64,000 nt of DNA from the NCBI GenBank assembly GCA_029261875.1, contig JAJDAL010000028.1, positions 44,967 to 108,966 of the forward strand, given 5' to 3'. Positions 47,065-55,949 of this stretch are shown here, piece by piece. Positions within the stretch are counted from its first letter, which is position 1. Every line of letters starts with the position of its first letter. The position numbers and the translations under genes are program-made. Source of the stretch: Deltaproteobacteria bacterium. GTDB lineage: Bacteria > Myxococcota_A > UBA9160 > JAJDAL01. The notes under the pieces are model-generated. The model was given only the letters and a program-made list of their open reading frames with translations, was not told where the DNA came from and did not search any database.

Positions 47065-49781
47065 CGGATCAGCCGGCCTTCGACCGCTATTTAGTCTCCG
47101 CAAAATCGACGGGTCCCGGCAATGATGGGGTGGGAGTCGCGGTTCGCGCCTACCTGAAGGCAGGCCACGAACATCTCGAATCCCTGCACCGAAGTGGCTC
47201 GACGGGAAAACAGGTCAACGACGCGAATTGCGACATCGTCGACCGAATGGTTCGGGGTCTGTTTACGCGTTCGGAAACAGAAGCCTATTCCGTGGAGGCG
47301 GGCGATTCCGAAGGCTTCGCGCTGGTTGCGGTCGGTGGATACGCGAGGCGGGAAATGTCGATCCATTCCGACGTCGACCTCTTGTTCCTGTATCGAAAGA
47401 AGTTGACCCCCTACGCTCAACGCCTGGCGGAGCGACTTCAGTATTGGCTGTGGGATTCCGGCCTGACGATCGGCAGCGCCCTGCGAACCCTTCAAGAGAC
47501 CCTGGACATGATGCGTGGGGACATCACGATCCGCACCGCGGTGTTGGAAGCCCGCTTCATCGCCGGAGACGCAGACGTATTTCACGAGTTCACCAATACG
47601 GTGCAAAAGGATCTGACCGCCGATGCTGCGCGCTTCATTCAAGGTCGCCTCGAGGCGATGCAAAAGCGCCATCTCGAGTTTGGCGAATCGCTCTACCTGC
47701 TGCAGCCGAACGTGAAAGAAGGGGCAGGAGGGCTGCGCGACTATCACGCAGCCAGCTGGTGCGCGCGCGCGGTACACCCGGCTTCGCGTGGTGTGAATCG
47801 CTTCCTGGATTTTGGGTTATTGACCGATGTCGAGATGGACGAATACCGTTCGGCTCTCCATTTCCTGTGGTGGGTGAGAAACGAACTCCATCTGGTGTCG
47901 AAGCGCAAAAACGACCAGATGAGTTTCGAGCTTCAAGAGCACGTGGCTTCCGCGCGTGGCTACGGCGAAGTGGCGGATGCGGAGTCCGAGTTGCCCGTGG
48001 AGCGTTTCATGAGCGAGTACTATCGACACGCTCGTGCGATTCGTGCGTACTCGGAGATGATCCTGGAGCAATGTCACGCACGCGGGTCGCGCCGATCCAA
48101 GCGGCGCAAGCGCATCGAAGTCGAGGATGGCTTCGCCGTGGTCGATGGACATCTCGAAATTCCCCACGTGGCGCATTTGCGGGATCGACCCGTTCGATTG
48201 TTGACGGCATTCGCGGTCGCTCAGGACCACGACGTGCCCCTTTCGAGGACCGCGCGCAGGTTCATCCGGGAAAATCTCGACCTGGTCAGCGACGAAATGC
48301 GCCGGGACCCGGAGGCGTCGGCGGTCTTGATGCGGATTCTTCGATCCGAAGAGCGTGTCGCGCGGACGCTGATGGCGATGAACGAGGAGCGCCTTCTGGG
48401 GCGCTACCTGCCGGAATGGGAGCACATCGTCTGTCGTTGGCAGCACGTCGTCTATCACACCTACACCGTGGACGTGCACACCATCTTTCTCGTCGAGCAG
48501 CTTCGACGTTTGTGGCGGGGGGAGTACACGGAATCGCTACCCGACTTGACGGCCTTGATTCGCGGTCCAATCGATCGGGAGGTGTTGTTCCTCGGGTGCC
48601 TGCTTCACGATATCGGTAAGGGGTTCGGAGGGAACCATTCCAAGAAGGGGGCGGACCTGGCGATCGATTGTCTGAATCGGATCGGGATCGACGCGGAACG
48701 CGCGGAGCGGGTGGTGTTTCTGGTAGCGCAGCATCTTTGGTTCTCCCACGTTGCCCAGCGCCGCGACCTTTCGGACCCGCGTGTCGTGGTGGAGATGGCT
48801 CGTCTGGTGAAAGATCGCGAGAATCTCCGAAACCTCTACCTGCTCACGTTCGCGGACACGCGCGCTTCATCGGAGCACGCGTGGACCGATTGGAAGTGGC
48901 AGCTATTGCGCGAGCTTTTCGAACGGACCGCCGAATACCTCGAAGCTGGAGAAGACGATCCCCAACGCGCGTTCGATCAGATCGAGGCGCGGGTCGAGAC
49001 CCGTAGAGCATCCGCCCAGGCAGACTTGATTGGTCATGGCGTCGATGAGGCCAGGGTCGTCGAATATTTCGACCTCATGCCGCGGCGCTATTTTCTGTCC
49101 CATACACCCAAGCAGATCGCGCGCCACGCCGAGGTGGTGTTTGCGCTCGGGCAAGACCGTGTATTTTCGTCGGCTGTGCGTGCCATGCGCGGCGACTTCT
49201 CGGAGTTCATCGTCTGCACCCGGGACGTTCGCGGGCTCTACGCCAAAGTCGCTGGCGTGTTGACGGTAAAGGGCGTGAATATTCTGGGATCCCACGTGTA
49301 CACGACGCGATCGGGCTTGGCGCTGGAAGTCTATCGCGTGACCACACCGCCCGGTGGAGAAGAGGAGCAGCGAGAAACCTGGCGCGGTGTCGACTCCATG
49401 CTCGAAGTCGTGTTGTCGGGAGTGTCGACGGTCGACGATCTGATTCGGCGTCGGGGCAGGCCCATCGGCGGCCAGGAGCGGCTGCCTTCCTCGCGCCCTT
49501 CGTCCGTCCGCATTTCCGCGGATGAATCGGATTTCTACACCATCCTCGATATTTCGACGGACGATCGCCTTGGCTTGCTCTACGACCTGACCCGGACGAT
49601 CGCGAAGAACGAATTTGAGATCTATATCTCCAAAGCGTCGACGATTCTCGACCAAGTAGCCGACACGTTTTATTTGAAGGAGCCCGGCGGCGCGAAGTGC
49701 ACGGATGCCGACCGCCTGGCCGCGTTGAAGGCGGACCTGGAGCAGATACTCGAGAATCCCGGAAACCTTTATGATGGCTAG
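47061..49781 (+). CDS. glnD: [Protein-PII] uridylyltransferase / uridylyl-removing enzyme
   Basis: ALVAVGGYARREMSIHSDVDLLFLY; GGLRDYHAASWCAR; LGCLLHDIGKGFGGNHSKKGADLA (HD); C-terminal ACT domains. Confidence 0.95.
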   Translation: MTDQPAFDRYLVSAKSTGPGNDGVGVAVRAYLKAGHEHLESLHRSGSTGKQVNDANCDIVDRMVRGLFTRSETEAYSVEAGDSEGFALVAVGGYARREMSIHSDVDLLFLYRKKLTPYAQRLAERLQYWLWDSGLTIGSALRTLQETLDMMRGDITIRTAVLEARFIAGDADVFHEFTNTVQKDLTADAARFIQGRLEAMQKRHLEFGESLYLLQPNVKEGAGGLRDYHAASWCARAVHPASRGVNRFLDFGLLTDVEMDEYRSALHFLWWVRNELHLVSKRKNDQMSFELQEHVASARGYGEVADAESELPVERFMSEYYRHARAIRAYSEMILEQCHARGSRRSKRRKRIEVEDGFAVVDGHLEIPHVAHLRDRPVRLLTAFAVAQDHDVPLSRTARRFIRENLDLVSDEMRRDPEASAVLMRILRSEERVARTLMAMNEERLLGRYLPEWEHIVCRWQHVVYHTYTVDVHTIFLVEQLRRLWRGEYTESLPDLTALIRGPIDREVLFLGCLLHDIGKGFGGNHSKKGADLAIDCLNRIGIDAERAERVVFLVAQHLWFSHVAQRRDLSDPRVVVEMARLVKDRENLRNLYLLTFADTRASSEHAWTDWKWQLLRELFERTAEYLEAGEDDPQRAFDQIEARVETRRASAQADLIGHGVDEARVVEYFDLMPRRYFLSHTPKQIARHAEVVFALGQDRVFSSAVRAMRGDFSEFIVCTRDVRGLYAKVAGVLTVKGVNILGSHVYTTRSGLALEVYRVTTPPGGEEEQRETWRGVDSMLEVVLSGVSTVDDLIRRRGRPIGGQERLPSSRPSSVRISADESDFYTILDISTDDRLGLLYDLTRTIAKNEFEIYISKASTILDQVADTFYLKEPGGAKCTDADRLAALKADLEQILENPGNLYDG

Positions 49782-50715
49782 CGCGCAATCGCCGCTCCGA
49801 AAGTCGATGTCCGCCTACCTGAACTACGCGGGGGTCGAGCGCGGCTTGGCTCCGCGTTCGATCGACGCGTATCGCCGGGATCTCGAACGCCTGGCGGAAT
49901 CCCTGGAGGCCCGCGGCGTGGAGCGCGCGGGCGACGCGTGCCGCGAGCACATCAGCGCATTCCTGCAAAGTCTCGGCCGTCAGGGGTTGGGGGCGCGCAG
50001 CCGTGCGCGTGTGCTCGTTTCGACACGTCGTTTCTTTCGGTATTGCGCGGAACGCGGAATGGCGTCGGTGGATCCGACGGACGGCGTCGTGACGCCGCGC
50101 TTCGACCAGCCGCTTCCCCGTATTCTCCACCCCGAAGAAACTGAGGCGTTGTTGGAAGCGGCGGATCCCGCGACGCCGATCGGTCTGCGGGACCGGGCGA
50201 TGCTGGAGGTGCTGTACGGGTCGGGGCTGCGCGTCAGTGAACTGGTGGCGCTTCCGCTCGGAGCTCTCGACCGGCGTTCGGGCGTATTGCGGATCGTCGG
50301 AAAAGGCCGTCGCGAACGACTCGTACCCATGGGCGAGCCGGCGCTCGAAGCGGTAGCCGCCTACCTGGAGTCCGCGCGCCCGAAACTGGCGTCGGCGGGC
50401 CGTCGCCGCTCGGACGCGGTGTTTCTTTCCCGGCTTGGGGCGCCGATGTCGCGGCAGAATTTTTTCGATCGAATTCGCCAACTCGCACGGCTTGCGGGGA
50501 TACCGCGGGAACGCGTGTCGCCGCACGTTCTGCGCCACGCGTTTGCGACGGATCTGCTCGAGGGAGGGGCGGATCTGCGATCTGTGCAATCGATGCTCGG
50601 GCATTCCGACCTTTCGACGACCCAGATCTACACCCACGTCAGTCGGGCACGGCTGCGGGAAACCGTGGAACGCCGCCATCCGCGCGGTGCCGGGTCGGGG
50701 AAGCGATCGCAGTGA
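49771..50715 (+). CDS. xerD: Tyrosine recombinase XerC/XerD
   Basis: YLNYAGVERGLAPRSIDAYRRDLERLAESL...LEVLYGSGLRVSELVALPLGALD...VSPHVLRHAFATDLLEGGADLRSVQSMLGHSDLSTTQIYTHVSRARL. Confidence 0.92.
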   Translation: MMASAQSPLRKSMSAYLNYAGVERGLAPRSIDAYRRDLERLAESLEARGVERAGDACREHISAFLQSLGRQGLGARSRARVLVSTRRFFRYCAERGMASVDPTDGVVTPRFDQPLPRILHPEETEALLEAADPATPIGLRDRAMLEVLYGSGLRVSELVALPLGALDRRSGVLRIVGKGRRERLVPMGEPALEAVAAYLESARPKLASAGRRRSDAVFLSRLGAPMSRQNFFDRIRQLARLAGIPRERVSPHVLRHAFATDLLEGGADLRSVQSMLGHSDLSTTQIYTHVSRARLRETVERRHPRGAGSGKRSQ

Positions 50716-52061
50716 CGGTTGGATCCGGGGCTCTCTCGAAGTCGCTGCCGAGTGGGTTGCGACCGTTTCTGCGGCGGGTAATCGACGCAGCCCGTGCGCG
50801 GAATGCCGCGCTCTATCTCGTCGGGGGACCGGTGCGCGATTTGTTGCTCGGGCGGCCGATTCGCGATGTCGATCTGGTCGTAGACGCGGTGGATGCCGCA
50901 GGGGTCGCGTCCTTGGCCCGAGCGGCCGCATTTCCGGGGAGTCGGACGATCCGTCACGATCGGTTCGGGACCGTCCAGCTCGAGACCGGTGTCGCCGGGG
51001 CGGGGCTGGACCTCGGCATGGCGCGGCGCGAAATCTATGCCCACCCCGGAGCGTTGCCGGGCGTCGAGCCCGCTGGCATCGAAGAGGATTTGGCGCGGCG
51101 CGATTTCAGCGTAAACGCTTTGGCGATGCCCCTCACGCCCGCGGCGCGCAAGGGCCATTCCGCGCTGATCGACCTACACGGGGGCTTGGCGGACCTCGAA
51201 AAGCGAAGCTTGCGAATCTTGCATCCGAAGAGCTTCCACGACGACCCGACACGGGCGCTTCGCGCGGGCCGCCTGGCGGCGCGACTGGGATTCCGCATGG
51301 TCACGGGGTCGCGAAATGCCCTGCGCAATGCCTTGCGCGATGGTGCGATCGGGCGCGTCAGCGGGGATCGACTGCGGCGCGAGATCGAGAAGATCTTCGA
51401 AGAGGTATCCCAAGAAGCCGAGCCGCTTGCGGCGTTGCGGCTCCTCCACGATTGGCACGTTCTGCCTGCCCTCGAGCCCGGGCTGGAGCTGCCGCGCAGC
51501 GCGCGCTCGCCGCTTCGGCGATTCGGGAAGTTCCTCGTCGAACCGCAGTGGGAATCCGACGCCTACCGCCCCTGGGCGGTCGGTCTGGCGGTTTGGTTGG
51601 CCCCGCTGCCTGCCGCCCTGCGCCGGCGAGCGTTGCGGCGGTTTTCCGTGCGCGGAGCGGCCGCCAGTCGCTTGGCGGAATTGCCGACCTCCCGGGACCG
51701 GGCGTTGCGGCAGCTCGAGAAGGCGCGCGGTCGCGGTGGTGTCGATGCGGCCTTGGGGGAACTGTCGGACGAGGAACTCGTGGCAGTCTTCGTGTGGGCA
51801 CCGCCGGCGACCCGTCGCAAGATTCTACGCTACGCCGCGCAAGATCGCGGTCGGCGCCCTCCCATCGATGGACGGGACCTGGTGGCCGTGGGGCTACACG
51901 GCGCCGATGTCGCCAAAGCCCTCGCGCGGATTCGCAGCGCCTACCTGGACGGTCTCGTGGCCGATCGACCTGCGGCGCTGGCCCTGGCCCGGGAGCTCGC
52001 CCAGCGACGCCGCGGCCGAGCGCGCAATGCGCGAAAGCGTGGCAAGGTGGGACGAGATTGA
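50712..52061 (+). CDS. tRNA nucleotidyltransferase / poly(A) polymerase family protein
   Basis: ALYLVGGPVRDLLLGRPIRDVDLVVDAVD...EEDLARRDFSVNALAMPL...HPKSFHDDPTRALRAGRLAARLGF. Confidence 0.9.
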   Translation: MTVGSGALSKSLPSGLRPFLRRVIDAARARNAALYLVGGPVRDLLLGRPIRDVDLVVDAVDAAGVASLARAAAFPGSRTIRHDRFGTVQLETGVAGAGLDLGMARREIYAHPGALPGVEPAGIEEDLARRDFSVNALAMPLTPAARKGHSALIDLHGGLADLEKRSLRILHPKSFHDDPTRALRAGRLAARLGFRMVTGSRNALRNALRDGAIGRVSGDRLRREIEKIFEEVSQEAEPLAALRLLHDWHVLPALEPGLELPRSARSPLRRFGKFLVEPQWESDAYRPWAVGLAVWLAPLPAALRRRALRRFSVRGAAASRLAELPTSRDRALRQLEKARGRGGVDAALGELSDEELVAVFVWAPPATRRKILRYAAQDRGRRPPIDGRDLVAVGLHGADVAKALARIRSAYLDGLVADRPAALALARELAQRRRGRARNARKRGKVGRD

Positions 52062-52116
52062 CGATATTGGGGGTTCCTCCCCGCCGTCCTCCATATTGCT
52101 TTGAATCGATGGGAAT

Positions 52117-52971
52117 TTGATGCTGGATATGCCGACACAAGAGGGCAGCCCTTCCCCGGACGCGATGCCTTCGCTCGACGGGGATGCATCGTCCTACGCG
52201 GTCAAGCTGCCGATCTTCGAAGGTCCGCTCGATCTGCTCCTGCATTTGATTCGCGTCAACGAAGTTGAAATCACCGATATCCCGATTGCCCGCGTGGGCG
52301 AGCAGTATCTCGAGTTTCTCGAGATCATGGATGAGCTCAACGTCGATATCGCGGCCGAATACCTGTTGATGGCGGCCACGCTGGCCTGGATCAAATCGCG
52401 CATGTTGCTCCCCACCGAGGGAGACGAAGACGACGAAGAGGGCGGCGACCCCCGCGCCGAGCTGGTGGCGCGCTTGCTCGAGTATCAGCGTTTCAAAGAA
52501 GTGGCAGACGGGCTCGGCGAGCGTCTGCGCCTGGGGCGCGACGTATTCGAGGCGCGCTTGCCGCAGCCCGATGCGCCCTCGCTGGACACGCGCGAGGTCG
52601 AGGTCGGCATCTTCGAGCTCCTGACGGCGTTGCGCGACGTGCTGAAGTCCACGCCCCACAGCGGTGCCGCCCATTCGGTCGAAGCCGAATCCGTCACCAT
52701 CGGCGAACGCATGGCGGTCCTGCTGGAACTGCTCGATGTCAGCGAATCCGTCGAATTCAGTCACGTGTTCCGGGATCCGAACGGCGGTCGGGTCACGCGC
52801 GAACTGGTGGTGACGACGTTCCTCGCCATGCTCGAACTCGCGCGCATCGGCGCGGTCAGCATCTATCAGGGAGTGACGGAGGAGGGCGTTCCTTCGGGAC
52901 CCATCCGATTGCGAAGAGCGGCGTCCCGGGACGATCCGGAAGTCGCCGACGAACTCGCCCGGCTTACCTAG
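52117..52971 (+). CDS. scpA: Segregation and condensation protein A
   Basis: AVKLPIFEGPLDLLLHLIRVNEVEITDIPIARVGEQYLEFLEIMDELNVDIAAEYLLMAATLAWIKSRMLLP. Confidence 0.95.
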   Translation: MMLDMPTQEGSPSPDAMPSLDGDASSYAVKLPIFEGPLDLLLHLIRVNEVEITDIPIARVGEQYLEFLEIMDELNVDIAAEYLLMAATLAWIKSRMLLPTEGDEDDEEGGDPRAELVARLLEYQRFKEVADGLGERLRLGRDVFEARLPQPDAPSLDTREVEVGIFELLTALRDVLKSTPHSGAAHSVEAESVTIGERMAVLLELLDVSESVEFSHVFRDPNGGRVTRELVVTTFLAMLELARIGAVSIYQGVTEEGVPSGPIRLRRAASRDDPEVADELARLT

Positions 52972-52992
52972 AGCCGTCGACCGGAGAAAGCC

Positions 52993-53619
52993 ATGGATCG
53001 CGACAAGCAAACCAAGATCATCGAGGCGTTGATACTCGCCTGCCCGGAGCCCCTGACGCCGGGACGCATCGGACAGATCGTGGCGAAGTGCACACCGGCG
53101 GTGATTCGCGAATGCGTGGATGCGCTCAATCGCGCCTACGAGGCCGAAGGGCGAAGTTTCGAAATCTGGGAAGTGGCGGGTGGGTACCAGTTTCGAACCC
53201 GGCCCGATTACGCGTCCTACGTGCAGGCCTTGCAGCAGCAACGGCCGTCACGATTGTCGCGCGCGGCACTCGAAACGCTCTCGATCGTCGCGTATCGCCA
53301 ACCGTTGACCCGGGCGGAGATCGAGCATATCCGCGGGGTCGATGCGGGGCCGGTGCTTCGCAATCTCGTGGAGCGGCATCTGGTCAAGATTTCGGGGCAC
53401 AAAGAAGTTCCCGGACGCCCGATGCTCTACGCCACGACGCCGCGCTTCCTCGAACTGTTCGGGCTCACGAATCTCGAGGACCTTCCGACGCTGCGCGAGA
53501 TCGACGAGTTGGTCGGGGGGGCGGAAGAAAACGATCTCGACGCGGAGAAGCCCGCCGGCCTTCCGGTCGAATCCGTCGAGGAAAGCGCGTCTCCCCCGAA
53601 CGGCGACGCGAGTCCCTGA
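52993..53619 (+). CDS. scpB: Segregation and condensation protein B
   Basis: IIEALILACPEPLTPGRIGQIV...RAALETLSIVAYRQPLTRAEIEHIRGVDAGPVLRNLVERHLVKISGHKEVPGRPMLYATTPRFLELFGL. Confidence 0.95.
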   Translation: MDRDKQTKIIEALILACPEPLTPGRIGQIVAKCTPAVIRECVDALNRAYEAEGRSFEIWEVAGGYQFRTRPDYASYVQALQQQRPSRLSRAALETLSIVAYRQPLTRAEIEHIRGVDAGPVLRNLVERHLVKISGHKEVPGRPMLYATTPRFLELFGLTNLEDLPTLREIDELVGGAEENDLDAEKPAGLPVESVEESASPPNGDASP

Positions 53620-53646
53620 TTCCCGCGCGATAAGCAGCGCGTTCGT

Positions 53647-54543
53647 TTAGGGATTGCGGAACGTGATTCGTTCCCGGCGATCATTCCAATACACGTCGAC
53701 CGGCTGGCTGAGATCCATGCGCTCCGGGATCACGACGTACCCGAGGACGACCTCCTCCCCGCCAAGGGCACCCAAGCGGCCCTGCAGCACCGCCATCTCC
53801 GCGTGATTGCGGTGGTCGGGCTGGAAGGAGAGGTGGCCTTGAACGAAGGTGAAGTTCGCGTGGAAGCGCGCAGCTTCGCGGGTGGCGACGGTGAAGAGGA
53901 TCGCATGCCCCGCGACATCCGGTCCGAGCCGCGCTTCGAAGGCCTCGGAATACGCCATGGCGATTCGCAGGGTCTCCCGTCCGTCCGCGGTTTCGCGCAC
54001 GAACTCCGCGGGAGCGACGTCCTGGGAATACTCGACGATCAGAAACAGATCCTGCAGCTCGCCGTCCGTCAGCCCGAGGTCGCTGGGGCCGCGTTCTTTC
54101 CACTCCTGCGTGGGCGGCACGTAGGTGGGTTCCACGGCTCGTTCTTCGCTGGCGGTTTTTTCGCGCAGCGCCCGGGTTTTGCGCGCTGCGTCGACCAGGT
54201 TGTAGGGATTGTTCGGGTCCTTGGCCTTACGGTGGATCTCCCAGGCGTAGGGCCGCGGCAGGTACTCGGGGCGCAGGGGCGGTACTTCGTTGGGGGCCAC
54301 GCGCTTGGCGCCGCGACACGGAATGGAGTCGCTGCGCTGCACGATGAAGATGCTGCCGTCCGGACAAACGCCGGTGATCGATTCGGCGCCCGCGGAAGAC
54401 GCGGCGGTGCAACCCGCGAGCACGATCGCGCACGCGACAGCAACCCAAAGCTTGGGTGTTCGTGGGGTGAGTTCGTCGCGCAATTCGACCACCGAGAATT
54501 CGTCCCGCCGCCCGCCAGGTAAGGGGAACCGATTGATAGGCAA
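53647..54543 (-). CDS. Hypothetical lipoprotein
   Basis: Lipobox-like VLAGCT, then SITGVCPDGSIFIVQRSDSIPCRGAKRVAPNEVPPLRPEYLPRPYAWEIHRKAKDPNNPYNLVDAARKTRALR; no recognised family. Confidence 0.7.
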   Translation of the reverse strand: MPINRFPLPGGRRDEFSVVELRDELTPRTPKLWVAVACAIVLAGCTAASSAGAESITGVCPDGSIFIVQRSDSIPCRGAKRVAPNEVPPLRPEYLPRPYAWEIHRKAKDPNNPYNLVDAARKTRALREKTASEERAVEPTYVPPTQEWKERGPSDLGLTDGELQDLFLIVEYSQDVAPAEFVRETADGRETLRIAMAYSEAFEARLGPDVAGHAILFTVATREAARFHANFTFVQGHLSFQPDHRNHAEMAVLQGRLGALGGEEVVLGYVVIPERMDLSQPVDVYWNDRRERITFRNP

Positions 54544-54602
54544 CCGTATTCTAATCGAAAAAAATCTTCTAAATCAACGAGATAAGTCTCTAATCGGAGG
54601 GG

Positions 54603-55403
54603 CTACTCGACCTTTGCGGCGCGACCGCGCGCGCGCGGTCGCTTCTTGCGCGTCGCCTGCCGGCCGCTGATGCGCGCGCCGTGTTGCACGGCGTGGTCGA
54701 GGAGTGTGCGGCGTTCCGCGGTGTCGAGGCGCCGCGCACGCCGCGGTTCGAGATCGCCCAAACGCAACGTCCCCATGCGGTCGCGCAGAAGTCGAACGAC
54801 CGGGTATCCGAGGCGGTCGAGGGCGCGCCGAATCTGTCGATTGCGCCCCTCACCCAGCGTGAGCCGAAACGTGGACTCATCGACCTTCGGGTCGTGAACG
54901 GGTTTCCCGACGCGAGCCGGAGCCGTCACCCCATCGTTGAGTCGTACGCCCCGTGCCAAGCGCTTGAGCGCCGATTCCGTGGGTTGTCCGCGGACGCGGA
55001 CCCGGTAACTGCGCTCGCTTCCGCGCGATGGATGGAGCAGCGCCTGGGTGACCTCACCGTCGTTGGTGAGCAGGACGAGTCCTTCGCTGTCGACGTCGAG
55101 GCGACCCACGGGATAGAGACGACCGGTTTCGGGAGGGAGGAAATCGATCACGCTAGAGCGTCCGAGGGGATCGTGGGCGGTACACAGCACACCCTTGGGT
55201 TTGTGGAGAATCCAATAGTCGAGGCGTTCCGGACGGATCGATTCGCCGTCGAGCTGGATGACATCGACGGCTGGATCGGCGGACTGGCCGAGCGTGGCCA
55301 CGCTGCCGTTGACGCTGACGCGTCCGTCGCGCAGCAAGCCTTCCGCGGCGCGACGAGAAGCGACACCGGCGGCGGCAAGGATTTTCTGAAGACGATCGGC
55401 CAT
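54603..55403 (-). CDS. rluB: RluB/RsuA-family 23S rRNA pseudouridine synthase
   Basis: RLQKILAAAGVASRRAAEGLLRDGRVSVNG (S4); YPVGRLDVDSEGLVLLTNDGEVTQALLHPS; EGRNRQIRRALDRLGYPVVRLLRDRMG. Confidence 0.94.
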   Translation of the reverse strand: MADRLQKILAAAGVASRRAAEGLLRDGRVSVNGSVATLGQSADPAVDVIQLDGESIRPERLDYWILHKPKGVLCTAHDPLGRSSVIDFLPPETGRLYPVGRLDVDSEGLVLLTNDGEVTQALLHPSRGSERSYRVRVRGQPTESALKRLARGVRLNDGVTAPARVGKPVHDPKVDESTFRLTLGEGRNRQIRRALDRLGYPVVRLLRDRMGTLRLGDLEPRRARRLDTAERRTLLDHAVQHGARISGRQATRKKRPRARGRAAKVE

Positions 55404-55421
55404 GGCCTGAGGGTAGGGGGT

Positions 55422-55949
55422 TTAGCGCGGACGTGTGAGGTAGAGCTGGGTGAAGTACAGGGTGCCATCCAGGGCGCTTGCGACGCCGATTCCCGTGGTG
55501 TTGAAGGCGGACCCCAGGAGATTCTCCCGGTGGACGGGCGAGGTGAGCCAGCCGTTCACGATTTCCTGGACGGGTTGGGGACGGCTCGTGAGTCCGACGT
55601 TCTCTCCGACCAGCGTGAAATTCTTTCGGCCCGCGCGCTGGAGTCGCGCAACCGGATTCTCTCCCTCCGGGTTGACGTGACTCAGGTAGCGGCGGTGGGC
55701 CATGTCGCGGCTGTGGCCGCGCGCCACGTTGTCGATCTGTGCGTCGCGGCTCAGTGCGATCATGCCTTCCCGCGCGCGCGCCCCGTTGATTGCGGCGTGA
55801 AATTCCGATTCCAGCATGTCGAAGGCGGACGGAGCTTCGAGACGTCGATTCGAAGGCGGCCGCTTGGGAGGCGGGGCGCAGGCCGCTGGGCCGATGATGC
55901 AGAGGGAAGCGAATCCGAACAGGAAGCGACGTCTGCCGTCATCGATCAA
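55422..55949 (-). CDS. CAP/SCP-domain secreted (lipo)protein
   Basis: MLESEFHAAINGARAREGMIALSRDAQIDNVARGHSRDMAHRRYLSHVNPEGENPVARLQ...TLVGENVG...VNGWLTSPVHRENLLGSAFNTTGIGVA. TTG start. Confidence 0.88.
   Translation of the reverse strand: MIDDGRRRFLFGFASLCIIGPAACAPPPKRPPSNRRLEAPSAFDMLESEFHAAINGARAREGMIALSRDAQIDNVARGHSRDMAHRRYLSHVNPEGENPVARLQRAGRKNFTLVGENVGLTSRPQPVQEIVNGWLTSPVHRENLLGSAFNTTGIGVASALDGTLYFTQLYLTRPR

Noticed and set aside
51358-53241. 627-aa minus-strand ORF antisense to cca, scpA and scpB
   Set aside because: Shadow ORF; the plus-strand proteins are conserved families.
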